Shown here in pieces: positions 1 through 10,759 of a DNA stretch of 32,609 nt. Position 1 is the stretch's first letter; the number at the start of each line of letters is the position of its first letter. The position numbers and the translations under genes were made by a program. The notes beneath the pieces are model-generated. The model saw only the letters and a list, made by a program, of their open reading frames with translations. It was not told the DNA's origin and ran no database searches. Where the stretch lies: the NCBI GenBank assembly GCA_900078375.1, contig FLQS01000061.1, positions 1-32,609 of the forward strand. Direction: 5' to 3'. The DNA comes from an uncultured Mycobacterium sp. Its GTDB lineage: Bacteria; Actinomycetota; Actinomycetes; Mycobacteriales; Mycobacteriaceae.

Positions 1-119
1 CCACACCCCAACACGGGGGTATCAAAGCATGGCAAAAAACAACAACAAACTATAAAACCACCAAACACACTATTGAGTTCTCAAACAACACACCCGGCTG
101 ACGCCCGCCAGCAGGCAAC
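1..119 (-). promoter_or_regulatory. rRNA operon 5' leader (antitermination region)
   Basis: Read on the minus strand downstream of murA, this stretch has the layout of a mycobacterial rRNA precursor leader. It is AT-richer than its surroundings. It carries a short dyad TTGAG/CTCAA at 73-84 of the kind described as boxB in mycobacterial rrn leaders, a T-rich stretch ending in TGCCATGCTTTGAT that may contain boxA, and a GC hairpin (arms 5-9 and 16-20) that would form part of the RNase III/boxC stem around the 16S precursor. In mycobacteria the rrnA operon lies directly after murA, so the 16S gene should begin just outside the window. The assignment of individual boxes is from memory and approximate. 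Confidence 0.75.
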
Positions 120-125
120 CCTGCC

Positions 126-154
126 ATCTTACTAGTAGTTCTTGGCGGCGTCAA
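126..154 (-). promoter_or_regulatory. rRNA operon promoter (PCL1-like)
   Basis: On the minus strand a -35 box TTGACG (149-154) is followed after exactly 17 bases by a -10 box TAAGAT (126-131) and then GGCAGGGTTGCC, which closely resembles the start region of known mycobacterial rrn promoters. Transcription would begin near 119-120 and run into the leader. Fast-growing mycobacteria often have extra rrnA promoters nearer murA; no second convincing -35/-10 pair was seen in this gap. Confidence 0.8.
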
Positions 155-206
155 CTGCCGCTGCCCTCCCGTCTCCGGGTCCGGCGCGGCTGGCCGAACG
201 CCTACA

Positions 207-1457
207 TTACACGCGTTCTATCTCAGCTCCAAGTCGGACCAGATTCTCGACGAACAGCGGGTACCCACGGTCGATGTGAAACACGTCGTGAACTTCGGTT
301 TCACCGTCGGCGACCAGTCCGGCCAGCACCAGCCCGGCACCGGCCCGGATGTCCGAGCACCACACCGGCGCACTGGACAGCTGCGGGATCCCCCGCACCA
401 CCGCGTGATGTCCGTCCGTCCTGGCGTCGGCACCGAGGCGGATCATCTCCTCGACGAACCGGAACCTGGCCTCGAACACGTTCTCGGTGATCATCGACGT
501 CCCGTCGGCAATCGACGCTAACGCGATCGCCATCGGCTGAAGGTCGGTCGGAAAGCCGGGGAACGGCAGCGTCGCCACATTGCCGGCCTTCGGGCGCTCG
601 TACTGCACCACCCGGAACCCGTTGTCGTGCTGGGTGACCGTGGCGCCGGCGTCGTGCAGCTTGTGCAACACCAACTGCAGATGGGCGGGGTCCACGCCAG
701 AGACCGAGATGTCACCCCGGGTCATCGCGGCGGCAATCCCCCACGTCGCCGCGACAATCCGGTCCCCAATCACCCGGTGCTCCGTCGGATACATCCGCGG
801 AACCCCGATGATCGTCAGGGTCGGCGTTCCGGCACCCTCGATCTGGGCGCCCATTTGATTGAGCATCTCGCAGAGGTCGACGACATCCGGCTCGCGCGCC
901 GCGTTGTGGATCGTGGTGACACCCTCGGCGAGGACAGCCGCCATCAGGATGTTCTCGGTCGCTCCCACCGACGGGAACTCCAGCTGGATCTCCGCGCCGT
1001 GCAGCTTCTCGGCGGTCGCGACGACGCAGCCGTGTTCGATATTGCAGTCCGCACCGAGCTGGCGCAGACCGGCCTGATGCATGTCCAGCGGTCGCGAACC
1101 GATCGCGTCACCACCGGGAAGCGCGACACGGGCTCGCTTGCACCGGCCGACCAGCGGACCCAACACACACACCGACGCCCGGAACTGACGCACCGCGGCG
1201 AAGTCGGCTTCGTACTTGGGCTCCTCGGGCGAGGTGATCCGCACCGTCGGACCGTCGAGCTCGACGTTGGCACCGAGGCCACGCAGGACCTCGGCCATCA
1301 GCGGCACATCAAGAATGTCCGGGCAGTTCGTGATCGTCGTGGTGCCCTCGGCCAGCAGACTAGCGGCCATCAGCTTGAGCACACTGTTCTTGGCGCCCCC
1401 GACAACCACTTCGCCTGACAACCGGTTGCCGCCGGTCACCACGAAACGCTCACCCAC
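207..1457 (-). CDS. murA: UDP-N-acetylglucosamine 1-carboxyvinyltransferase
   Basis: Cytoplasmic enzyme of the first committed step of peptidoglycan synthesis: it transfers enolpyruvate from PEP to UDP-GlcNAc. The 416-residue protein begins ERFVVTGGNRLSGEV after the start and is almost the length of M. tuberculosis MurA. The loop that carries the catalytic Cys115 in E. coli (GGCTIG) reads GGDAIG here, with Asp117 in its place; this substitution is known in mycobacteria and gives intrinsic fosfomycin insensitivity. The reading frame is open for another 45 codons upstream to 1592, but that extension is Arg-rich, unlike the family, and overlaps the divergent gene. The GTG at 1457 is chosen because a TAAACT -10 box sits 7 bases upstream. 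The gene directly precedes the rRNA operon. Confidence 0.96.
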   Translation of the reverse strand: MGERFVVTGGNRLSGEVVVGGAKNSVLKLMAASLLAEGTTTITNCPDILDVPLMAEVLRGLGANVELDGPTVRITSPEEPKYEADFAAVRQFRASVCVLGPLVGRCKRARVALPGGDAIGSRPLDMHQAGLRQLGADCNIEHGCVVATAEKLHGAEIQLEFPSVGATENILMAAVLAEGVTTIHNAAREPDVVDLCEMLNQMGAQIEGAGTPTLTIIGVPRMYPTEHRVIGDRIVAATWGIAAAMTRGDISVSGVDPAHLQLVLHKLHDAGATVTQHDNGFRVVQYERPKAGNVATLPFPGFPTDLQPMAIALASIADGTSMITENVFEARFRFVEEMIRLGADARTDGHHAVVRGIPQLSSAPVWCSDIRAGAGLVLAGLVADGETEVHDVFHIDRGYPLFVENLVRLGAEIERV

Positions 1458-1464
1458 GGCCCAC

Positions 1465-1470
1465 AGTTTA
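1465..1470 (-). promoter_or_regulatory. murA -10 box, leaderless arrangement
   Basis: TAAACT on the minus strand lies 7 bases before the murA GTG, so transcription should start at or next to the start codon. No ribosome binding site is visible. The TANNNT match and spacing fit the leaderless promoters that are common in mycobacteria; no -35 box was recognised. Confidence 0.55.
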
Positions 1471-1506
1471 GTGGAGCCAGCGCCATGTACCTGCGCACTC
1501 GGCCGG

Positions 1507-1512
1507 TACCGT
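1507..1512 (+). promoter_or_regulatory. cobalamin adenosyltransferase -10 box, leaderless arrangement
   Basis: TACCGT is followed by 7 bases and then the ATG at 1520, and the intervening bases (TTCCCCC) contain no ribosome binding site. This mirrors the divergent murA promoter; the two start codons are only 62 bases apart. Confidence 0.5.
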
Positions 1513-1519
1513 TTCCCCC

Positions 1520-2113
1520 ATGGCAGTGCACTTGACCCGCATATATACCCGGACCGGCGACGACGGCACATCGGGACTGAGTGATTTCTCACGGGTCGAG
1601 AAGAATGACCCGCGCCTGATCGCCTACGCCGACTGCGACGAGGCCAACGCCGCGATCGGCGTCGCGGTCGCCCTGGGTGGGCCCGATGACGACCTGCGCA
1701 AGGTGCTGGTCCAGATCCAAAACGACCTGTTCGACGCGGGTGCGGACCTGTCCACGCCGGTGACCGAAGACCCCGAATACCCGCCCCTGCGGATAACCGC
1801 GCCGTATATCGAGCGGCTCGAGGCGTGGTGCGACCACTACAACGAAGCGCTGCCGGCCCTGAACTCGTTCATCCTGCCAGGCGGCACCGCCCTGTCTGCC
1901 CTCCTGCATGTTGCGCGAACCGTGACACGGCGCGCCGAGCGGTCGGCGTGGGTCGCGGTGAAGGCCTACCCCGACACCGTCAGCCCGCTGGCGGCGCGCT
2001 ACCTCAACCGGCTCTCGGACCTGTTGTTCATCCTGTCGCGGGTGGCCAATCCCGACGGCGACGTGCTGTGGCAGCCCGGCGGCGCGAAAGCCGAAGGGCC
2101 GGAGAAGAAGTAG
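1520..2113 (+). CDS. PduO-type ATP:cob(I)alamin adenosyltransferase
   Basis: Transfers the adenosyl group of ATP to cob(I)alamin to make coenzyme B12, the cofactor of enzymes such as methylmalonyl-CoA mutase. The 197-residue length is typical. Residues 8-20 (IYTRTGDDGTSGL) form the N-terminal ATP-binding motif of the PduO/MMAB family; the conserved RRAERSAW helix and the YLNRLSDLLFILSR segment follow near the C terminus. The protein matches the M. tuberculosis Rv1314c type, often labelled cobO although it is not of the CobA/BtuR family. It is divergent from murA and convergent with the DUF2550 gene, with a single base between the two stop codons and no visible terminator. Confidence 0.92.
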   Translation: MAVHLTRIYTRTGDDGTSGLSDFSRVEKNDPRLIAYADCDEANAAIGVAVALGGPDDDLRKVLVQIQNDLFDAGADLSTPVTEDPEYPPLRITAPYIERLEAWCDHYNEALPALNSFILPGGTALSALLHVARTVTRRAERSAWVAVKAYPDTVSPLAARYLNRLSDLLFILSRVANPDGDVLWQPGGAKAEGPEKK

Positions 2114-2114
2114 T

Positions 2115-2558
2115 TCACGCCGTACGGCGGCGCGCCCGCGGCGACGGACTGGACTCGACCCAGGACAGGAACGCCGTCAGCGCCCCGCGGTCCAGCGCCA
2201 TCTCGTATCCGCGCCAGCGGTCGACGGTGGTGTCGTGCAATTCCAGCACGACGATCGCGTCGGTCATGATGTCGAACTCGTCACCGCGCGGAGCGCGCCG
2301 GGAAATGACCTCAAGCCCACGCCGGCTCAGCCGGCGATCCGGCCACCACCGCAGGCTCGACAGCCGGTAATACCTGGCCTCGTCGCCGCGGTAGCGGATG
2401 ACTCCGTGCCGCCAACCTTGGCCGCCGACCGCCGGGATGTCCCGCAGGATCGCAGCGGTGCCGCCCTGGCGCAGCTTCCACAATCGGTAACTCAGCGCAA
2501 CCACGACCAGCAACAGCACACCGACCAGCGCGGCCATGAAGAACATCGGCGCGCTCAT
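2115..2558 (-). CDS. DUF2550 membrane-anchored protein
   Basis: Conserved actinobacterial protein of unknown function (Rv1312 type). Residues 5-25 form one hydrophobic segment followed by YRLWKLRQGG, which suggests an N-terminal membrane anchor with the rest in the cytoplasm. The remainder has the family's conserved segments around GWRHGVIRYRGDEARYYRLSS and SRRAPRGDEFDIMTD. It lies 17 bases after atpC on the same strand, so it is probably the last gene of the atp transcript. That position is conserved in mycobacteria, but nothing in the sequence shows a role in the ATP synthase. Confidence 0.88.
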   Translation of the reverse strand: MSAPMFFMAALVGVLLLVVVALSYRLWKLRQGGTAAILRDIPAVGGQGWRHGVIRYRGDEARYYRLSSLRWWPDRRLSRRGLEVISRRAPRGDEFDIMTDAIVVLELHDTTVDRWRGYEMALDRGALTAFLSWVESSPSPRARRRTA

Positions 2559-2575
2559 CGGTCGCTGGCCGGCGG

Positions 2576-2941
2576 CTAGTCGAGCTGGCCTAGGGCGCGC
2601 AGGCGCGCCCTACCGCGGGCAGCGGTCTGTGGATCGTCGGAGGCGGCGTCGGCCTTAGCCGACTCCGCGTTGATCTCGGACTCGAACTCGGCGGACTCCG
2701 CGAGGATCGTCACGCTTTCCTCGGTCACCGACAGGTAGCCGCCGTCGACCGCGATGCGCAGATCGTCCTCGCCCTCCCGCTCGACACGGACCATCGCGTC
2801 CTCGACCAGCTGTGCGACGAGCGGGATGTGCCGAGGCAGGATGCCGATCTCGCCCGACGTGGTGCGGGTGAAGACGAACGTCGCCTTACCCGACCAGATC
2901 TTGCGCTCGACGGCGACGATGTCGACATCCAATTCGGCCAT
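2576..2941 (-). CDS. atpC: ATP synthase F1 subunit epsilon
   Basis: Subunit of the F1 central stalk that couples proton flow to catalysis and restrains ATP hydrolysis. At 121 residues it is short like other mycobacterial epsilon subunits. The N-terminal beta-sandwich (residues 1-85, with the GEIGILPRHIPLVAQL segment) is complete and the C-terminal helical part is brief. The ATG at 2941 is preceded by AAAGGTGG. It follows atpD after a gap of 33 bases. Its proton-motive role is inferred from the family. Confidence 0.95.
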   Translation of the reverse strand: MAELDVDIVAVERKIWSGKATFVFTRTTSGEIGILPRHIPLVAQLVEDAMVRVEREGEDDLRIAVDGGYLSVTEESVTILAESAEFESEINAESAKADAASDDPQTAARGRARLRALGQLD

Positions 2942-2974
2942 CTCACACCACCTTTCGCGTCTTAGCGCTCAGAA

Positions 2975-4402
<1,428 letters not shown>

Positions 4403-4448
4403 TTCCTCTTCGCTTTCGCTTGCTAGGTGGCTTGTGTAGTTAATTGGG

Positions 4449-5372
4449 CTAGCGTGCGTCGGCGAGCGCGTTGGCGCCGCCGACGATTTCGCTGATTTCC
4501 TGGGTGATCTGCGCCTGACGCTCGCGGTTCGCCGCCAGCGTGAGCGCCTTGATCAGATCGTCGGCGTTGTCGGTCGCCGACTTCATGGCACGACGACGAG
4601 ACGCCGACTCCGACGCCGCCGCCTCGAGCAGCGAGGCGTACACGCGGGTCGCGATGTAGCGCGGCAGCAGTGAGTCGAACAGTTCCTCGGCGTTGGGCTC
4701 GAACGAGAACAGCGTGTGCGGGCCGGACTCCGCCTCACCGACGTACTCGACAATCATCGGTGCGATCCGCAGCGCAGCGGCCTGCTGCGACAGCATCGAC
4801 CTGAACTCCGTCGACACGATGTGGAGTTCGTCCACCCCGAGAATTCCATCCGCACCTGCGTCGTCACCCTCGTCGTCGGCACCGGACATGAACGCGCTCA
4901 CCAGGGTCTCGGCGATCGCCTTCGCATCGTCATAGGTCGGTCGCTCGGAGAAGCCGGTCCACGACTCGGTGACGGTCCGTTGCCGGAAGCTGTAGTAACC
5001 CAACGCTTTCCGTCCGACGACGTAGAGCACCGGATTCTTGCCCTCGTCACGCAGCAGCGAGAACAGCTCCTCGGCACGGCGCAGCACGTTTGCGTTGTAG
5101 CCGCCGCACAGACCACGGTCTGACGACACCACCAGCACACCGGCCCGTTTGGGGTTCTCCCGCGCGACCAGCAGCGGATGATCCAGCGCGCTGGCGCCCG
5201 CGAGTTCGGTGAGCATGTTGGTGATCTCGGTGGCGTAAGGCCGCGCCGCATTGACCCGGGCCTGCGCCTTGGCGATCCGCGACGTGGCGATCAGCTCCTG
5301 TGCCTTCGTGATCTTCTTGATCGACGAAGCGGATTTGATACGTCCGCGAAGCTCGCGAAGTGTGGCTGCCAT
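4449..5372 (-). CDS. atpG: ATP synthase F1 subunit gamma
   Basis: Central rotor shaft of the F1 head. N- and C-terminal helices (residues 1-55 and about 255-305) form the coiled coil inside the alpha/beta ring. Residues 163-178 are a polar, Asp/Gly-rich loop that other bacteria lack; such an insertion is a known mycobacterial feature linked to low ATP hydrolysis. The 307-residue length fits that. The gene starts 7 bases after the atpA stop codon. Confidence 0.97.
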   Translation of the reverse strand: MAATLRELRGRIKSASSIKKITKAQELIATSRIAKAQARVNAARPYATEITNMLTELAGASALDHPLLVARENPKRAGVLVVSSDRGLCGGYNANVLRRAEELFSLLRDEGKNPVLYVVGRKALGYYSFRQRTVTESWTGFSERPTYDDAKAIAETLVSAFMSGADDEGDDAGADGILGVDELHIVSTEFRSMLSQQAAALRIAPMIVEYVGEAESGPHTLFSFEPNAEELFDSLLPRYIATRVYASLLEAAASESASRRRAMKSATDNADDLIKALTLAANRERQAQITQEISEIVGGANALADAR

Positions 5373-5379
5373 CGGTTAC

Positions 5380-7029
<1,650 letters not shown>

Positions 7030-7087
7030 GGCTTTTCGTCTTCCTGCCTTTGTTTTGGGTCTTGGGGTTCGTGGGCTAGTCGGTCAG

Positions 7088-8419
7088 CTAATCGGGGAGT
7101 CGAGTCACGGCTGCGGCCAGCCGTGAGGACAACGTCCCGTCGATCACCTCGTCGCCGACGGCGACCGAAAGGCCACCCAGCACAGAGGGATCAATGTTCA
7201 GCTGGACCGAAACAGGGTGGTTGTAGATCCGGGTCAGCACCTGGGTCAGGCGGGTGCGCTGCGGTGCGCTGAGCCCGGCAGCCGCACTCACGTGGGCGAC
7301 GATCTCGCCACGGCGGGCGACCGCAAGCTGAGCCAGTGCCAGCACTGCTTCGTCGGCTCGCTCACCACGCACCAGCCTGATCGTCTGGACCAGCAGCGCG
7401 CTGGCCGTCGCGTTCGCGCCACTGCCGTCACCAAGGAGCTTGCGCAGCAACGCGACCCGGCCATCGGCGGGTGTGGCGTAGTCGCCGAGCAGGGCGCTCA
7501 GCCGGGGCTGCTCGTCGAGAATACGGGTGAAGCGGAAGAGCTGCTCCTCGACCTCGTCGGCCTGGTTGTCGCGCTCGGCGCGAACCAGCAGGGCCAGCCG
7601 GGCGACGTGTTCGATGACGTCGACCAGATCCGCCGTGTGCGACCAGCGCACCGACACCGCGGTCTCGAGCACACCCAGGGCATTGGCCCCGACCTTGCCG
7701 TCCAGCAGCCGGTGCAACAGCCGCTTCTTGGCCTCGACCTCACCGGAGGATTCGGCCAGATGGCGGGCCAGGATCGGTTCGCCGATCAGCAGCCCGGCCA
7801 CTGACGCAAGGTCATCGGACAGGGTGGACAGGTCGTCGACAGACAACCCCGACGACACCGCGTCGAACTTCTCGACGACCGCGGCCTGCGCCTCACGGCT
7901 GGCCGACCGCAGATCCGAACCAGTCTCGGGGGTGAAAGCGGCCGGCGCCATCGAATCCAGTTCGTCCAGGAACCGGTCGACGGTGGCTGACTGTGCCTGG
8001 GCATCGGCGACGTGTGCGCGGACCAACTCGCCCGCACGCCGCACCGACTCGCTGCCGAGATCCTGGCGAAGCTGACGGATCAGCTGAGCGCGCAACAACT
8101 GAACCTGTTGCCCGCCTTGAACTTTGATCCGCTCAACCTCGACGTCGGCTTGCGCGCGAAGCTGCTCGACGATGCGCCCGGCATCGACCCGGGCCTCGTC
8201 GACGATGTGCTTGGCCTCGGCCTTGGCTTCGCCGACCCGCGCGGCGTGATGCTTGTCGGCGTCAGCAAGCCGCGTGGCGGCCTTGGCACTGTCGTCGAGC
8301 TGCGTGCGCACCGCGTCCTGCTGATTGGCCATCATGCGCTTGATCGGCGGCACCACGTACCGCCAGATGATCGCCACGATGACCAGAAAGCCGATGAGCT
8401 GTCCGATGAAGGTTGACAT
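7088..8419 (-). CDS. atpFH: ATP synthase b-delta fusion subunit
   Basis: Peripheral-stalk protein in which a second b-type subunit is fused to delta, as is standard in mycobacteria (also annotated atpH). Residues 4-22 are a membrane helix. Residues 25 to about 160 form a charged Ala-rich helix of the b type, and from about 170 to 443 lies the delta/OSCP domain that holds the F1 head. The full fusion length of 443 residues is present with no frameshift. Its ATG is only 3 bases after the atpF stop codon, so the two stalk subunits are probably translated together. Confidence 0.96.
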   Translation of the reverse strand: MSTFIGQLIGFLVIVAIIWRYVVPPIKRMMANQQDAVRTQLDDSAKAATRLADADKHHAARVGEAKAEAKHIVDEARVDAGRIVEQLRAQADVEVERIKVQGGQQVQLLRAQLIRQLRQDLGSESVRRAGELVRAHVADAQAQSATVDRFLDELDSMAPAAFTPETGSDLRSASREAQAAVVEKFDAVSSGLSVDDLSTLSDDLASVAGLLIGEPILARHLAESSGEVEAKKRLLHRLLDGKVGANALGVLETAVSVRWSHTADLVDVIEHVARLALLVRAERDNQADEVEEQLFRFTRILDEQPRLSALLGDYATPADGRVALLRKLLGDGSGANATASALLVQTIRLVRGERADEAVLALAQLAVARRGEIVAHVSAAAGLSAPQRTRLTQVLTRIYNHPVSVQLNIDPSVLGGLSVAVGDEVIDGTLSSRLAAAVTRLPD

Positions 8420-8422
8420 GTC

Positions 8423-8947
8423 CTACCGTCCCGGCGCCGTTGTCGCCGACTCGCTGGAGGCGGTGTTAGTAAGGCTGACACCCAGGACCCGGCTGGCCAG
8501 CGTCGCAGACAGCGTGTCCACCGACGACCTCAGGTCGGCGGCAATGGCATCGCCCTGCAGCTTGAGCTCATTGGCAGCCTGCTGCAGCGTTGCCGCTGCC
8601 TGCTCACTGGCATGGCCCTTGTGCTCGTCGAGGATCTTGCGACCCTCGGCCCTGGCCTCGTCACGGATGCCCGAAGCGTCGCCACGGGCCGTGGCCATCT
8701 CCTTGCGGTAATCGGAGTCGGCTGCGGCCTCGAACTCGTTGGCCTTGCGGTTGTCCTCGGTGGTCTTGGCGACCATCTTCTCGCGCTCACCGAGCACCTT
8801 CTGAATCGGCGGCACGACAAACTTGCCGATCACGCCCAGCACGATCAAGAAGATGGCTAGTACGAAGAAGAAGGTGCCGTTGGGGACGAGGAAGTTCTGG
8901 GTTCCACCTTCCTCGGCCGCCAACAGGGTGACGCTGTGCTCCCCCAT
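8423..8947 (-). CDS. atpF: ATP synthase F0 subunit b
   Basis: Second peripheral-stalk subunit. One membrane helix spans residues 24-44 (GTFFFVLAIFLIVLGVIGKF) and a long charged helix fills most of the remainder. It is 174 residues, usual for the family. The conserved VVPPIQK segment after the membrane helix resembles VVPPIKR in the b part of the fusion subunit, consistent with the two being duplicated b subunits. Its ATG lies 5 bases after the atpE stop codon. Confidence 0.95.
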   Translation of the reverse strand: MGEHSVTLLAAEEGGTQNFLVPNGTFFFVLAIFLIVLGVIGKFVVPPIQKVLGEREKMVAKTTEDNRKANEFEAAADSDYRKEMATARGDASGIRDEARAEGRKILDEHKGHASEQAAATLQQAANELKLQGDAIAADLRSSVDTLSATLASRVLGVSLTNTASSESATTAPGR

Positions 8948-8952
8948 GCGTA

Positions 8953-9207
8953 CTAGGAAGCGCCAGGCGTGGCGAACACGAACAGGGCCATGAACGCCAG
9001 GTTGATGAAGTACGCCGCCTCCACCAGACCAACGGTGATGAAGAACGGTGTGAACAGCCGGCCCTGGGCCTCAGGCTGCCGGGCGATGCCCGAAATCAGG
9101 GCGTTGCCGGCGATGCCGTCACCGATGCCGGCGCCGATGGCGCCGCCGCCCAGGATGAGCCCGCCGCCGATGAGGGCGCCCATGACGATTTGAGGGTCTG
9201 CTGCCAT
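8953..9207 (-). CDS. atpE: ATP synthase F0 subunit c
   Basis: Proton-carrying subunit of the rotor ring, with two membrane hairpin helices (about 8-34 and 52-80) and a polar RQPEAQGR loop. Glu63, in the segment VEAAYF, is the proton site (Glu61 in M. tuberculosis numbering). The residues equivalent to bedaquiline contacts Asp28, Leu59, Ala63 and Ile66 are all unchanged, so the target looks drug-sensitive. The frame is open 10 codons further upstream, but the ATG at 9207 is chosen because AAGGAGGATAGGA sits directly before it and gives the normal 84-residue length. Confidence 0.97.
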   Translation of the reverse strand: MAADPQIVMGALIGGGLILGGGAIGAGIGDGIAGNALISGIARQPEAQGRLFTPFFITVGLVEAAYFINLAFMALFVFATPGAS

Positions 9208-9276
9208 TCCTATCCTCCTTGATTGCTGGTAGGACACCTACCAGGCTGTGGGTGGTTCGGGGGTCGAACACGTCTT

Positions 9277-10032
9277 TTAGTGGTGCTCCTCATCCAGTTC
9301 CATGGACTGGCTGAAGTAGAGAATTGTCAACAGCGAGAAGATGAACGCCTGGATCAGGCCGACGAACAAGTCGAACGTCTTCCAGATCGCGTTGGGCGCC
9401 CACATGATGTACGGCGGGAACAGCGCGATCAACGCGACCATGATGCCGCCGGCGAAGATGTTGCCGAAAAGTCGGAGCGACAGCGAGATCGGCTTGGCGA
9501 TCTCCTCGACCAGGTTGATCGGGGCGAGGAACGCGACGTGACCCTTCAGGACCTTCACCGGGTGGCCGATGATGCCGCGGCGCCAGATGCCGGCAGCGTG
9601 GTAGCAGAAGAAGACGAACAGCGCGAGCGCCAGCACGAAGTTGATGTCGGCGGCCGGCGGCTTGAGCAGCTCATGCGTGGCGCCCTCGGCGGTTCCGTAC
9701 TGCACCGGCAGCACGGAGATCCAGTTGGCGATCAGGATGAAAATGAACAGCGCCACCGCCAGCGGCAGCACGAACGGGGCGATCTTCATGCCGATCGCCG
9801 ATTCGATCTGGCCGCGCATCTGGGTGGTCAGGGTCTCCCAGAGCAGCTGGACACCGCTGGGCACACCCGTCGACGTGACCTTGGCGCGTAGCACGAAGGC
9901 CAGCGCGATGACGATCACCGCGGCGATGCCCGTCGCCAAGATGGTGTCGACGTTGACCGTCAGACCCAGCCACTTGGCGGTCTCGTGATGGCCGACCTCG
10001 ATGGCGGCCTCGGCGAGGATTCGTTCACTCAT
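9277..10032 (-). CDS. atpB: ATP synthase F0 subunit a
   Basis: Stator membrane protein that forms the proton half-channels against the c ring. It has about five to six membrane helices. The essential arginine is Arg187 in the segment SLSLRLFGNIFAG, and the C-terminal helix IQAFIFSLLTILYF is also conserved. The length of 251 residues matches mycobacterial a subunits. It starts 7 bases after the atpI-like gene and is followed by atpE. Confidence 0.96.
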   Translation of the reverse strand: MSERILAEAAIEVGHHETAKWLGLTVNVDTILATGIAAVIVIALAFVLRAKVTSTGVPSGVQLLWETLTTQMRGQIESAIGMKIAPFVLPLAVALFIFILIANWISVLPVQYGTAEGATHELLKPPAADINFVLALALFVFFCYHAAGIWRRGIIGHPVKVLKGHVAFLAPINLVEEIAKPISLSLRLFGNIFAGGIMVALIALFPPYIMWAPNAIWKTFDLFVGLIQAFIFSLLTILYFSQSMELDEEHH

Positions 10033-10039
10033 CGTGCGT

Positions 10040-10522
10040 TCAATCCTTCGGTGCTTCGTCTACGGAGGTTGTGGCCCCGGGGGTTGCAGTCACGTCGGAG
10101 CTCCCGTCGTCTCCGGTGCGAATCTTCTTCCATACCGGCAACGCGGTGCTCAAAACCAGCAGAACTTGGAACAACGCCAAGCCGAAGAGCACGCCGAGCC
10201 CGAGCGGGCGGAACAGGATCGCGATGGTCAGCCCGATCGCGGTGATCACCAGCAGCCGAGTGGCGGAGTTGAGCGCCATCTTGCGCTTGAGCGGGTGATC
10301 GCCTGCGGTGATCGACTCCACCGACCGCTGCACGAGCACCGCATTGAGCAGGCCCAGCGCCAAGCCGATGCCGAAGAACACGCCGAACATGAGGTAGGGC
10401 CCGGCCGTCGCCCCCGCAATGATCACGAGCGCCGTCAGCGCAGCACAGATCGCAAGCAGCCGAACGGGCCGAAAGGCAACGGACGGAAACACCAACGGCG
10501 CATCTTGCGCTGGCGTCGTCAC
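10040..10522 (-). CDS. ATP synthase subunit I-like membrane protein
   Basis: First gene of the atp operon, at the Rv1303 position. The 160-residue protein has four hydrophobic stretches (about 23-40, 44-64, 87-104, 108-128), as in AtpI/small membrane proteins that assist assembly of the c ring in other bacteria. Sequence conservation of this family is low and the assembly role is an inference from position and topology. The start is a GTG at 10522 with GAGGTGA 6 bases upstream. It is separated from wecA by 237 bases that should hold the main atp promoter; no convincing -35/-10 pair could be fixed there. Confidence 0.8.
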   Translation of the reverse strand: MTTPAQDAPLVFPSVAFRPVRLLAICAALTALVIIAGATAGPYLMFGVFFGIGLALGLLNAVLVQRSVESITAGDHPLKRKMALNSATRLLVITAIGLTIAILFRPLGLGVLFGLALFQVLLVLSTALPVWKKIRTGDDGSSDVTATPGATTSVDEAPKD

Positions 10523-10692
10523 AGGTTCACCTCAATCTTGCGTTCTCGAGAGCCGGTCGAGCGATTTCTGCGTGCTGGGTCCGCCGAGCGTATCGGAGGG
10601 CGACATGCGCGCTGGAATCACCCAAGGGGCAGCTCCCTTTGTCGGTCGTAAATCGGCGCCGATCGGTCGTGACTCCGATGGGCCGGGCCGGC

Positions 10693-10747
10693 AACCCGCG
10701 AGGTTTCTTCGGGTTCTGCCAGCACCGTACCACATGGTAGACGGCAG
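10693..10747 (-). terminator. possible terminator after wecA (two hairpins, no U tract)
   Basis: Just downstream of the wecA stop codon, on the minus strand, there is a nested hairpin with arms 10743-10747/10716-10720 (CTGCC/GGCAG) and 10735-10739/10728-10732 (TACCA/TGGTA). A second hairpin follows directly with 6-bp arms 10710-10715/10693-10698 (AACCCG/CGGGTT). No U run follows either. Mycobacterial terminators often lack one, so termination is plausible but unproven. Confidence 0.35.
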
Positions 10748-10759
10748 AAAACACGTCTA

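Noticed and set aside
7088..8419. AtpF-AtpH fusion as an assembly or frameshift artefact
   Set aside because: The b-delta fusion is the normal mycobacterial form, and a separate atpF is present just upstream.
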